A stretch of 64,000 nt of DNA, taken from Acidimicrobiales bacterium (GTDB lineage Bacteria > Actinomycetota > Acidimicrobiia > Acidimicrobiales > SHLQ01). The notes beneath the pieces were generated by a model. It ran no database searches and had not been told where the DNA came from. It was given only the letters and a program-made list of their open reading frames with translations. Every line of letters starts with the position of its first letter. Positions within the stretch are counted from its first letter, which is position 1. Of the stretch, positions 27,170 to 35,430 are shown piece after piece. The DNA lies in contig JAHDEJ010000001.1 in NCBI GenBank assembly GCA_020628865.1, positions 298,395 to 362,394 on the forward strand, given 5' to 3'. The position numbers and the translations under genes were made by a program.

Positions 27170-28369
27170 TCAGGCGATGGTGCCGTTGTCCATGAGACGG
27201 CCGATTTCGGCGGTGGCGAGGCCGAGCTCGGAGAGGATGTCCTCGGTGTCGGCGCCGAGTGCGGGCGCGGGCGTCGGCTCGACCGAGAGCATGCCGTCGA
27301 ACGCAACCGGCGACCCGGGCGACAGGTAGGCGCCGATGCCCGGCTGGTCGACCGTGCGATACAGCTCGCTCTCCTCGGAGCAACGCGGGTCCTTCGCCAC
27401 CAATTCGAGGAAGCTCTGGTACCGGCCCCAGCACACGCCGAGGGCGTCGAACGCTTCCGCGACCTCGGCCAGTTGGTGCGACCCGACCCAGCCCTGGATG
27501 AGCGCCTTGATCTCCGTGCGAGCGGCGAATCGGTCGCCCTCGTCGGCGAAGTCCAACCCTGCCTCGAGGGCCAAAGCAGCGACGGCGTCGGCAGTTCCCG
27601 TCGCTTCCAGGAGCGACCGCCACTGCTTGTTGCTGATCCCGACTGCGTACAGCCGCTCGCCGTCGGCGGTGGTGAACATGGCGCCGAACGCCCCGTAGAG
27701 GTCGTTGCCGAATCGCTGTCGTTCGGTGCCCAGCACCTGCGCTTCAGCGACGTGCCCCAACGCGGACACTGCGGCGAGGGCCACATCGAACAGGGCGAGG
27801 CTCATGCTCGACCCCTCTCCCGTTCGAGACCGGTGACGCTCGGCCGCCAACATCGCCAGCGCCGCCGTCTGCCCGCACACGAGATCCCAGGCAGCCAGCA
27901 CGTTGTTCACCGGCTCCTCGTGTTCCACCGGCCCGGTGACGAACGGGAACCCGACCGCAGCGTTGACCGTGTAGTCCAACGCCGTCGACCCGTCGCGGTT
28001 GCCGGTGATCGCGAGCATGTTGAGGTCGCTTCGATGCGCCTGCAACGCGTCGTACGCCATCCAACCCCGCGCCGGGAAGTTGGTGAGGAAGTTGCCGGCC
28101 GAAGCGATGAGCTGGGTCAGCAGTTCCTGTGCTGTGGGGTCTCGAAGGTTCACGGCGATGGACCGCTTGTTCTTGTTGAGGCCAGCCCAGTAGAGCGAGT
28201 GTCCATCCGGAGTCAGCGGCCAGCGCTTGTGATCGATGCCGCCCCCGATCTGGTCGAACCGAATCACGTCGGCGCCGAGTTGGGCGAGCGTCATGCCGCC
28301 GGACGGAGCGGCAACGAAGGCCGACCCCTCGATCACCTGCATGCCCTCGAGCGGCGGAGCAGAGATCAT
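27170..28369 (-). CDS. Class III CoA-transferase, 2-methylfumaryl-CoA isomerase-like
   Basis: 399 residues of the CaiB/BaiF type. It begins with EGSAFVAAPSGGMTLAQLGADVIRFD and has RDPTAQELL, FDVALAAVSALGHVAEA (the catalytic Asp is in ALFD) and QPGIGAYLSPGSP. The EGSAFVAAP start and the QPGIG-Y-L-PGSP end resemble Mct of the 3-hydroxypropionate bi-cycle, which moves CoA between the C1 and C4 carboxyls of mesaconate, more than they resemble generic CaiB enzymes. No other gene of that cycle is in the window. It starts as ATGA over the ThDP enzyme stop. The exact substrate is not proved. Confidence 0.7.
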   Translation of the reverse strand: MISAPPLEGMQVIEGSAFVAAPSGGMTLAQLGADVIRFDQIGGGIDHKRWPLTPDGHSLYWAGLNKNKRSIAVNLRDPTAQELLTQLIASAGNFLTNFPARGWMAYDALQAHRSDLNMLAITGNRDGSTALDYTVNAAVGFPFVTGPVEHEEPVNNVLAAWDLVCGQTAALAMLAAERHRSRTGEGSSMSLALFDVALAAVSALGHVAEAQVLGTERQRFGNDLYGAFGAMFTTADGERLYAVGISNKQWRSLLEATGTADAVAALALEAGLDFADEGDRFAARTEIKALIQGWVGSHQLAEVAEAFDALGVCWGRYQSFLELVAKDPRCSEESELYRTVDQPGIGAYLSPGSPVAFDGMLSVEPTPAPALGADTEDILSELGLATAEIGRLMDNGTIA

Positions 28370-30021
28370 GACGTGGCTCCTCTCGCCTCATCGATGGACA
28401 GCGTTGGGGCCAGCATTTCGCTTGGCACCATGAGTTCGAGGAGCGCGCCGGTCGGCGAGGCCGCAGCCCGGTCGAAGGCCGCAGCGAACTCGTCGGTCGA
28501 CTCGACCCGCTCGGCGTGGAAGCCGTACGCCTTCGCCAAGGTCACGAAGTCCGGGTTGGTGATCTCAGTGCCACTCACACGGCCGGGGAAGGTCCGCTCC
28601 TGGTGCATGCGAATCGTGCCGTACATCCCGTTGTTCAGGACCAGCACGATGGGTTGCGCTCCCTCCTGCATCGCGGTGCCGAGCTCCTGCACGTTCATCT
28701 GCAGGTCTCCGTCGCCGGCCCAGCAGACCACCATCCGTTCCGGATCGGCGATCTTGGCGGCGATTGCGGCCGGGAGCCCGTACCCCATCGAGCCGGACTG
28801 CGGTGCCAGCAACCGCATTCCCCGGCCGAACGAGAAGTGCTTGTTCGGCCAGATCGAGAAGTTGCCGGCGCCGTTGGTGAAGATCACATCGTCCGGCACT
28901 CGATTCTGAAGCCAGGTCATGATCGCGGCCATGTCGAGCGGCCCGGGCTGTGTTGGGGCAGGCAACGACGCGAGGCGGGCGGATCGCAACCCGGTCCGCC
29001 ACTCGCTCCGGCCGTTCGATGGGCGGAGCGTTGCGCCGCCGAGCTCGGCAAGAAACGCCCCCGGCGACGCATGAATCGGGAGGTTCGCCTGGACGACCTT
29101 GCCGAGTTCGCGGTCCGATGCGTGGATGTGGACGATGGTCTGCGTCGGGTTCGGTAGGTCGAAGAGCGTCCATGCGTCGGTGACCATCTCGCCGAAGCGG
29201 ATGCCGACGGCCAGAATCACGTCGGCCTCGGTGATCGCCCGACGCACGTGCGGCAGCATGCCGACGCCCGCATCTCCGACGTAGCACGACGAGTCGTTGT
29301 CGATCAGATCGTGGAACCGGAAGGCGGTGGCGACCGGAACGTCGTTTCGTTCAGCGAAGGCAGCGAGTGCGCTTCGCGCCTCGGGCGTCCACCCACCACC
29401 ACCAACGAGAAGGAGCGGTTGCTCCGCCCGGTCGAGCAGATCGAGTGTCTCGTCGATGTCGAAGCGGGACGGCGACGGCTGCGGGATGCGAACCGGCCGG
29501 CCCGGTTCAGCAACGCTCCGTGCGCTCAGCACGTTCTCCGGCAACGCGATGACGACGGGGCCGGGGCGACCGGACTGCGCGGTCGCGAATGCCCGGCTGA
29601 TCAGCTCGGGGATCCGGTCCGCCGATTCGATCTGCGTCGCCCACTTCACGAGCGGCCCGAAGAACGCGCGGTAGTCGACCTCCTGGAAGGCCTCGCGCTC
29701 CAGGTGTTCCATCGCCGCTTGGCCGACGAAGAGGATCATCGCCGTGCTGTCCTGCATCGCGGTGTGCAGGCCGACCGAGGCGTTCGTGGCCCCGGGGCCC
29801 CGGGTCACGAAGCCGACGCCCGGGCGTCCGGTGAGCTTTCCCCAGGCTTCGGCGGCGTACGTGACACCGCCCTCCTGCCGGCACGATACGTATCGAACGC
29901 CGGAGTCGACCAGACCGTCGAGGACGGCGAGGTAGCTCTCGCCCGGCACGCCGAATGCGGTGGTGACACCTTGCGCTTCGAGACAGGCGACGAGGAGTTC
30001 GCCTCCACTTCGCTCAACCAT
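28366..30021 (-). CDS. Thiamine-diphosphate enzyme, acetolactate synthase-like large subunit
   Basis: 551 residues from the ATG at 30021, preceded by AAGGGA. Three ThDP-enzyme domains are present. FGVPGESYLAVL holds the ThDP-activating Glu, and the Pyr domain is followed by the RGPGATNAS region. The ThDP and Mg motif is GDGDLQMNVQELGTAMQEG ending in NN. Family members make acetolactate, decarboxylate 2-keto acids or oxalyl-CoA, or act as sulfoacetaldehyde acetyltransferases. No small regulatory subunit follows, so it is probably not the biosynthetic acetolactate synthase. It is co-translated with a CoA-transferase, so a shared degradative or CoA-ester pathway is possible. Confidence 0.75.
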   Translation of the reverse strand: MVERSGGELLVACLEAQGVTTAFGVPGESYLAVLDGLVDSGVRYVSCRQEGGVTYAAEAWGKLTGRPGVGFVTRGPGATNASVGLHTAMQDSTAMILFVGQAAMEHLEREAFQEVDYRAFFGPLVKWATQIESADRIPELISRAFATAQSGRPGPVVIALPENVLSARSVAEPGRPVRIPQPSPSRFDIDETLDLLDRAEQPLLLVGGGGWTPEARSALAAFAERNDVPVATAFRFHDLIDNDSSCYVGDAGVGMLPHVRRAITEADVILAVGIRFGEMVTDAWTLFDLPNPTQTIVHIHASDRELGKVVQANLPIHASPGAFLAELGGATLRPSNGRSEWRTGLRSARLASLPAPTQPGPLDMAAIMTWLQNRVPDDVIFTNGAGNFSIWPNKHFSFGRGMRLLAPQSGSMGYGLPAAIAAKIADPERMVVCWAGDGDLQMNVQELGTAMQEGAQPIVLVLNNGMYGTIRMHQERTFPGRVSGTEITNPDFVTLAKAYGFHAERVESTDEFAAAFDRAAASPTGALLELMVPSEMLAPTLSIDEARGATS

Positions 30022-30111
30022 CGGCGGGATCCCTTCGACTGCGGTCGGCCAGATCCTAGAGCGATCGGCAGCGACCGGGTTCACCCGACGATGGCGCCGG
30101 TTCGGGGCGGG

Positions 30112-32130
30112 TCAGCACTCGATGAGGTCGTCCGGATCCGACTCGATCGGGATGCCGCCCACCATCCGCATCACGAGCGATGCGAGAAGGCCGACGAACA
30201 ACGCCATGGCGCTCACCACGACGAGGTCAGAGAGCCGCGTGCGCCGATCGAACCCGAGGGCGGTGGCTGCAGTTTCGAGATTGATCGAGTCCAGTGCGAG
30301 CACTGGCGCGACCACTTCACCGTCTTCGATGAGCACTTCGGTGAGCACGGAGACGCCCACGGCCGATGCGGCCACGGTTGCGGTTCCGGGCTCGAGCGGT
30401 GCGTCGAGCGAGCCGACGACGCAGTAGGCCCCGGTCTGGTCGGTCCGCGTTTGCACCGTGTTTCCCGACGCGTCGGTCACGGCGACCTGCGCATCCGGGA
30501 GCTCCAGTCCGTCCGAGGTCACACGCCCGCAGACGCTGTGGGGCTGGTAGGCGAACGGCAGCAATTCGACCTCGCCATCGCGCACCCTGGCGGTGCCGAT
30601 CGGCTGGCGGGAGGATTCGGCGTCGGGCACCGCAACTCCGTCCGGCAGTGAGGACACCACGACCCGAACCTCGAACTCGCCCGCCCGGGCGGGAAGCTCG
30701 TAGCCCCCGTCGTGCACACCCGAGGAGACGAGGATGTCGTCGGCCGTGCGCCAGGTGTCGTCGTCTCCCGCGCCCCAGAGTTCGACGACGGCACCATCCA
30801 GATGTTCGGTGGCGTCCGTGATCTCGCCGTCGGCGTCGACGTCGAGGATCAACTCGCCGACGACTCGCATCGTGCTCACGCCGGCCACGGCCTGGTCGCC
30901 GGCCGCCGGCATCGATCCCGGCTCAGCCGCGCTCTGCGGAGACTCGACGAAGATCTCGAAGAGCTCCGGCGACGGTTCATTCAGCGCATCGTCAGTGTTG
31001 GATGGCTCCGCCGGAGCGTCCTCCTCTGAGGCAACCGCGCCGGCGGTTTCATCCGGCTCGGCCACGGTGGTCGTGGTCGGCGGTGTCGTGGTGGTCGTGG
31101 TCGGTGCCGGCACGGCAGTCGAGAAGTCGTCGGGATCGCCGGCTCCGACGCTGACGCCGTCGGCGTCGCAGTCGTTGTCGGTTCGTGGGGTCCATCCGGG
31201 TGCGGTCGGGTCGACGCACGGGTCGCCGGGGTCCGGGTCCACGGTGTCGGCGAGCCCGTCGCCGTCCGCGTCGAGGATCGGAATCGTTCGGTAGGCCGGC
31301 TCGCCGAACGACCCGGGGATGAGGTCGACCGACGGATCGTCGATCGTTCCGTCTGGATCGGCGTGGGTCGGGCCTGCCCCTCCGGACACAACTCCTTCGT
31401 CCGCGTCGGCGATGCCGTCTTCGTCGGCATCGGGGTCCCGGTAATCGGCCAGCGGATCGCCGTCGCTGCGGACCGGATCGACGAATGTGCCACCGTGGCC
31501 GGTCCGATCGTCGTGGGCCCACCACACGCCGTCGCCGTCCGCGTCATCGTCGGCGACGTTGCCGTCGTTGCTCCAGTTGAGCAGGTAGCCGCTGCTGGGA
31601 AGCGCCTCGACCGCATCGGGGATGCCGTCGTCGTCGCTGTCGAGATCCAGGTGGTCGGCCACGCCGTTGCGATCCGAGTCGACCGGGGTCGGCCCGGAGT
31701 CGTCACCGAAGGCTGCCTCCAACGCATCGTCGAGGCCGTCGCCGTCGTCGTCGACGAAATCGCTCGGGTCGACGACACCGTTCCGGTCGGTGTCGAAGAC
31801 GCCCCAGCTCAGGCCGGCTTCGATGAGGTCCGAGATGCCGTCGTTGTCGCTGTCGAGGTCGAGGTGATCGCACACGGCATCGCCATCCGTGTCCCGGCAC
31901 ACGGCCGGCGTCCATCCTTCGTCGACGTCGATGAGGCCGTCGTTGTCGTCGTCGAGGTCGAGCGAGTCGGCCACACCGTCGGCGTCGGTGTCTGGGCCGG
32001 CATCGGCCTGGAGCGCAACCGCCGATGCCGCGACCGGGGCCACGACGATGACGACGAGCGCGAGCGTGAGGACTGCTCTCGCCAACTCGACTTGAACGCT
32101 CCGTGTGGAGGAACCCCACCGTGGAACCAC
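30112..32130 (-). CDS. Secreted surface protein with thrombospondin-type-3 calcium repeats
   Basis: 672 residues. An N-terminal hydrophobic signal segment (residues about 17-40) is followed by at least six Asp-rich repeats of the D-x-D-x-D-G-x-x-D type through residue about 330, which would chelate calcium. A Thr/Pro-rich linker comes next, then a region with AVVELWGAGDDDTWRTADD and YELPARAGEFEVRV that looks like an SdrD-B or prealbumin-like beta-sandwich domain, and a C-terminal membrane segment followed by a short tail. The layout suggests a wall- or membrane-anchored adhesin or surface protein. It uses a GTG start. No sortase motif is seen. Confidence 0.7.
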   Translation of the reverse strand: MVPRWGSSTRSVQVELARAVLTLALVVIVVAPVAASAVALQADAGPDTDADGVADSLDLDDDNDGLIDVDEGWTPAVCRDTDGDAVCDHLDLDSDNDGISDLIEAGLSWGVFDTDRNGVVDPSDFVDDDGDGLDDALEAAFGDDSGPTPVDSDRNGVADHLDLDSDDDGIPDAVEALPSSGYLLNWSNDGNVADDDADGDGVWWAHDDRTGHGGTFVDPVRSDGDPLADYRDPDADEDGIADADEGVVSGGAGPTHADPDGTIDDPSVDLIPGSFGEPAYRTIPILDADGDGLADTVDPDPGDPCVDPTAPGWTPRTDNDCDADGVSVGAGDPDDFSTAVPAPTTTTTTPPTTTTVAEPDETAGAVASEEDAPAEPSNTDDALNEPSPELFEIFVESPQSAAEPGSMPAAGDQAVAGVSTMRVVGELILDVDADGEITDATEHLDGAVVELWGAGDDDTWRTADDILVSSGVHDGGYELPARAGEFEVRVVVSSLPDGVAVPDAESSRQPIGTARVRDGEVELLPFAYQPHSVCGRVTSDGLELPDAQVAVTDASGNTVQTRTDQTGAYCVVGSLDAPLEPGTATVAASAVGVSVLTEVLIEDGEVVAPVLALDSINLETAATALGFDRRTRLSDLVVVSAMALFVGLLASLVMRMVGGIPIESDPDDLIEC

Positions 32131-32222
32131 GCCGCCTTCTCCCGCCTTGCTCCATCATCGGGTCGGCGGTCTGAGCGCGCGAGTGAAGGGCTGCAATGCA
32201 GCTGCAACAGTTCCGTCACTGC

Positions 32223-32243
32223 GGGGGCGGCCGAACGGCCCCC
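32223..32243 (-). terminator. Possible hairpin after the CoxG-like gene
   Basis: GGGGG and CCCCC arms with an inner GGCC/GGCC-type stem and GAAC loop lie 18 bp past the end of the gene at 32261. There is no T-run on the minus strand, so this may be a weak or rho-dependent stop. Confidence 0.35.
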
Positions 32244-32260
32244 TCGGTGGGTAGGACGGA

Positions 32261-33064
32261 TCAGGCGAAGAGCAGCACGAGGATCACGATGAGGACGACC
32301 GCAGCGATCGCCACGGGGATGAAGCGCTTGAACACGGCGCCACCCGCCACGTCCAGAAGGTCGAGGACCTCGTCGTCTTCGTCGTCCTCGGCGTCGTCGC
32401 CACCCGTGAGCTTGGCTGCCGCTGCGCTCACCCCGGCGACTGCGGCACCGCCGACGGCGGCGGCCTTGCCGGCGACATCACCGACCGCGTCGGCCACGGC
32501 GTCGACTGCCGCCTCGGCCGCATCATCGGTCTTCTCGACGGCCGTTTCGCCGGCGTCGGCATCGTCGTCGACGGTCTCGGTCGCGGCGGCGCTTGCGGCA
32601 GCCACGGCATCGACCGTGTCCTCGTCGCCGATCTTCGTGGCGAGACACTCGGCGAACTGACCGAGGAGCTTCTCGCTGACGTCCTGCATCACACCACGAC
32701 CGAACTGCGCAACCTTCCCGGAGACCTTCAGGTCGGTCACGATGTCCACGCGGGTCTGGTCGCCGACCTGTTCCATCACGGCGGTGATCAGCGCCTGGGC
32801 GTTGCCGGCGCCGCGGGTGTCGCGCCCCTTGCCGTTGATCACGGCCTTGTGGTTCTCATCGTCCTTCTCGACGAACTCCGCCGAGCCCTTGTACTCGGCG
32901 GTGACCGGCCCGACCTTCACTTTCACGCCGCCGGAATAGACCCCGTCCTCCTCGCCGGTGAGCTTGGCGCCGGGGAGACAGGGAGCGATGGTCGGGATGT
33001 CGGTGAGGAGGTTCCACGCCTCGTCGACCGGCGCATCGACGGTGAATGAGTTTTCGATCTTCAT
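32261..33064 (-). CDS. CoxG/SRPBCC-type protein with C-terminal membrane anchor
   Basis: 267 residues from the ATG at 33064, which follows AGGAG. Residues 1-145 match the carbon-monoxide-dehydrogenase subunit G family: FTVDAPVDEAWNLLTDI, then PCLPGAKLTG and VKVKVGPVTAEYKG. An Ala/Asp/Glu-rich linker (about 150-240) leads to a single transmembrane helix at 247-266. CoxG is thought to help anchor or mature CO dehydrogenase at the membrane, but no CO dehydrogenase genes are in the window and many family members have unrelated roles as lipid-like ligand-binding folds. The linker and the TM tail are unusual for the family. Confidence 0.75.
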   Translation of the reverse strand: MKIENSFTVDAPVDEAWNLLTDIPTIAPCLPGAKLTGEEDGVYSGGVKVKVGPVTAEYKGSAEFVEKDDENHKAVINGKGRDTRGAGNAQALITAVMEQVGDQTRVDIVTDLKVSGKVAQFGRGVMQDVSEKLLGQFAECLATKIGDEDTVDAVAAASAAATETVDDDADAGETAVEKTDDAAEAAVDAVADAVGDVAGKAAAVGGAAVAGVSAAAAKLTGGDDAEDDEDDEVLDLLDVAGGAVFKRFIPVAIAAVVLIVILVLLFA

Positions 33065-33154
33065 GACCCGCTCCTGTGTCTGTCGGTGGGAGACCGAGTC
33101 ATTCTCCCCGTCGGCGCCGGGTTCCGACAAGTCTGCGGCCCGTGGGCCCATCGG

Positions 33155-34069
33155 TCAGTGGGAACGAAGGAACGCGGCGATCTCGGCGAGCGACTCCGAC
33201 GATTCCGGGTAGTCGTCGTAGAACTCGAACACGTGCCACAGTCCGTCCCAGACGCGCGTCTCGACCTCGACGCCGGCCCGGCGCATGCGGCGGTCGAGCC
33301 GAAGGCACATCGAGAGCAGCAGGTCGCGCGTCCCGGTCGTGACGAAGGTGGGCGGCAACCCCTCCATGCCGGCGAACAGCGGGGAGATCGACGGGTCGGC
33401 CGGATCCCGTCCGGCGACGTACACGGAATGCGCAGATTCCATCGTGTGGTGGGCCAAGGTCGGGTCGGCTTCGAGCGTGACACCGAACAGGCCACGGTCC
33501 GGGCGGAGGTCCACGGCCGGAGACAACAAGGCGAGGGCCGACGGCGACTGGCCACCGGCGTCTCGGGCGAGTTGGGCCGTTCGCAGGGCCAGATTGCCAC
33601 CCGCAGACTCGCCGCCGAGGTAGAGGGCAGCGTCGGTCGACTCGGCCAGCGCGGTCCACGCGGCGAAGCAGTCGTTACCGGCAGCGGGCGCCGGGTGCTC
33701 GGGGGCCAACCGATACCAGGGCGCCACGATCTCGAGCTCCGCCCATTCTGCGAGGGCACCGATGACCGGAAATTCCGAGAGCGGGTCGCCCAGAAAGAAG
33801 CCTCCGCCGAAGCAGTACAACATTGTGCCCCTCGGCTGGGCGGTGCGAGCCGATCGGAGCCGGGTGCAGCGCACTCCGCCCAGTTCGACTTCATCCCACT
33901 CGAGCGCATGCCGTTCGACCGCCCGATCGACGGCTGGCCGGAAGCCGTCGTGTGCCTCGCGCCGGATCGCATCGATCCGGTGGAAGTCGACGGGGTCGTC
34001 GACGACACGGCCGGCGAGGAACCGTCGGGCCTCGGAGCTCAGCGACGCATCGGGAAGCCGTTCGCTCAT
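33155..34069 (-). CDS. Alpha/beta hydrolase, hormone-sensitive-lipase family esterase
   Basis: 304 residues. Oxyanion motif FGGGFFLGD (usual HGGG), nucleophile elbow GESAGGN, then TRDLL and DGLWHVFEF for the acid and His. These mark an HSL-type (family IV) carboxylesterase, cytosolic. The start overlaps the SDR stop as ATGA, and the four genes from 36180 down to 33155 are tightly linked. Acts on short-chain esters; the natural substrate is unknown. Confidence 0.8.
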   Translation of the reverse strand: MSERLPDASLSSEARRFLAGRVVDDPVDFHRIDAIRREAHDGFRPAVDRAVERHALEWDEVELGGVRCTRLRSARTAQPRGTMLYCFGGGFFLGDPLSEFPVIGALAEWAELEIVAPWYRLAPEHPAPAAGNDCFAAWTALAESTDAALYLGGESAGGNLALRTAQLARDAGGQSPSALALLSPAVDLRPDRGLFGVTLEADPTLAHHTMESAHSVYVAGRDPADPSISPLFAGMEGLPPTFVTTGTRDLLLSMCLRLDRRMRRAGVEVETRVWDGLWHVFEFYDDYPESSESLAEIAAFLRSH

Positions 34070-34824
34070 CGCGCCGTGTACCCGGCGTCGACGTGGACGA
34101 TCTCGCCGGTCATGTAGCTCGCGTCATCCGATGCGAGGAACACGACGACTGCAGCGATTTCGTCGGGATCGGCGAGTCGCTTCATCGGGATGGTGGCGTC
34201 AGCGAGCGCTTGCAGGTCCTCGGCCGACGGTGGTGCCGCCCGCTCGGAGGCGAGCATCGGCGTGTTGACCTCGCCGGGCGCCACAGCGTTGACCCGGATG
34301 CCCTGTTCGACGTGGTCCAACGCGAGGGCTCGGGTGAGTTGGTGCACGGCACCCTTCGACACGCAGTAGGCGGTGGAACCGGCAGAGCCGACCCCACCCC
34401 AGATGGACCCGAAGTTCACGATCGCGCCCCGACCTGCTTCGATCATGTGCGGAAGCGCGGCCCGGCACAGCCAGAACATGCCGTCGACATTGACGCCCAT
34501 CACGCGACGCCAGTCGGCATCGTCGGTGCCGAGCGAGTCCGCTCGATGGATCGTCCCGGCCGCGTTGACGAGCACGTCGATCCGGCCGTGGCGTGCCACG
34601 GTTGCCTCCACGGCCTCGCCACAGAATGCGGAGTCGCTGACATCGCCGACGAGCGGCTCGGGTCCGCCGATCTCGGCTGCGACTGCGGCGGCACCATCGG
34701 CGTTTCGATCCAGCAGGACGACGGTCGCTCCGGCTGCGGCGAAGCGCCGGGCCGACGCCGCTCCCATTCCGGAGGCGCCGCCGGTGACGAGCACGACCCG
34801 GCCGGCGAAGTCAGTCGAGGTCAT
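34066..34824 (-). CDS. Short-chain dehydrogenase/reductase (SDR)
   Basis: 252 residues from the ATG at 34824. NAD(P)-binding TGGASGMGAASA, NAAG, a Ser before the catalytic YCVSKGA (Tyr-x-x-x-Lys) and a C-terminal GEIVHVDAGY typical of FabG-like SDRs. The start lies inside the last codons of the AhpD-like gene (14-bp overlap), so the two are translationally coupled. It belongs to a nitroreductase, AhpD, SDR, esterase operon. Substrate unknown. Confidence 0.85.
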   Translation of the reverse strand: MTSTDFAGRVVLVTGGASGMGAASARRFAAAGATVVLLDRNADGAAAVAAEIGGPEPLVGDVSDSAFCGEAVEATVARHGRIDVLVNAAGTIHRADSLGTDDADWRRVMGVNVDGMFWLCRAALPHMIEAGRGAIVNFGSIWGGVGSAGSTAYCVSKGAVHQLTRALALDHVEQGIRVNAVAPGEVNTPMLASERAAPPSAEDLQALADATIPMKRLADPDEIAAVVVFLASDDASYMTGEIVHVDAGYTAR

Positions 34825-35389
34825 CGGGGATCCAGCTTTCGGTTTGCACGCCGAGACCATCGGCAATGCGATTGACGTAGGCGTAGTACCCGACGACTTC
34901 GGCGATGTCGAGAATGTCCCGATCGCTGAAGCCGACCTCGGTGAGCCGAGCGGCGTCTTGCGCCGTCATGTCGCCGGGGGTGTGGGTGAGCTTGATCGCC
35001 CACTCGAGCATCGCCGCCCGGGGCGTCGACACGGGCGCCGTCCGCCAGTCGGCTTCGATGGCCGCGAAGAGTGCATCGTCCTTGAGGAGCCGGCGCAGAC
35101 CGCGCCCGTGATGCACCATTCAATAGTGACAGTGGTTCTCGAGTGAGACGACGTAGGCGATGAGCTCGCGCTCGACCTTGCGAAGCGTCTTCGTTCCGGA
35201 CATGGCGGAGACGTAGAGCGCGTTGTGGGCGGCGAGCCCTGCCGGGTTGAGCGAGTGGATCGCCATGATGTTGTCGACTCGCCCGTGGTCGCGGTCCACG
35301 ACCCCGTCGTACTGGTCGGCGAGCCCGGGCGTCTGCGCCCAGTCCTCGTCGGGGATGATCTCGATGAAGGCCCGGTCGTCGCTCGTCAT
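34811..35389 (-). CDS. AhpD-like peroxidase-related selenoprotein, in-frame UGA read as Sec
   Basis: 192 residues if the TGA at 35120-35122 is decoded as selenocysteine. Upstream and downstream parts are in the same frame and together make one full-length carboxymuconolactone-decarboxylase/AhpD-type protein (peroxidase-related family). Residues: Glu 75, Cys 87, Sec 90 and His 94, with spacing E-x11-C-x2-U-x3-H identical to the Glu118, Cys130, Cys133, His137 set of M. tuberculosis AhpD. So TGA replaces the second Cys of the CxxC disulfide. A hairpin right after it looks like a bacterial SECIS. In this family the couple reduces peroxides or alkyl substrates. ATG at 35389. Alternatives are a nonsense mutation or sequencing error. 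Confidence 0.8.
35092..35106 (-). promoter_or_regulatory. Candidate bacterial SECIS hairpin
   Basis: In the mRNA (minus strand) GGCGC, loop GGUCU, GCGCC forms a perfect 5-bp stem; the loop starts 18 nt after the UGA at 35122-35120. The GGUCU loop and the 18-nt spacing are the same as those I recall for the E. coli fdhF SECIS. An outer 7-bp complement (35110-35116 with 35071-35077) could lengthen the helix. It would recruit SelB. Confidence 0.75.
35120..35122 (-). other. Recoded UGA (selenocysteine) codon
   Basis: TGA between TAT (Tyr 89) and ATG (Met 91) of the AhpD-like gene. It occupies the second position of the C-x-x-C redox motif and is not followed by a frameshift. If translated as a stop, the protein would lose its catalytic His and the whole C-terminal half. 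Confidence 0.8.
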
Positions 35390-35430
35390 GGTCTCATTCA
35401 ACCCGGCGAGCGGATCGCGTGCGAAGCCCG

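Noticed and set aside
30112-32130. The Asp-rich repeats as a CRISPR-like or tandem DNA array
   Set aside because: The repeats are at the protein level, variable in DNA and in frame.
34811-35122. The AhpD-like gene as a pseudogene or as two separate genes
   Set aside because: The second half lacks its own ribosome-binding site, and both halves join into one family-length protein. The TGA is at a catalytic Cys position and is followed by a SECIS-like hairpin. A sequencing error cannot be excluded.
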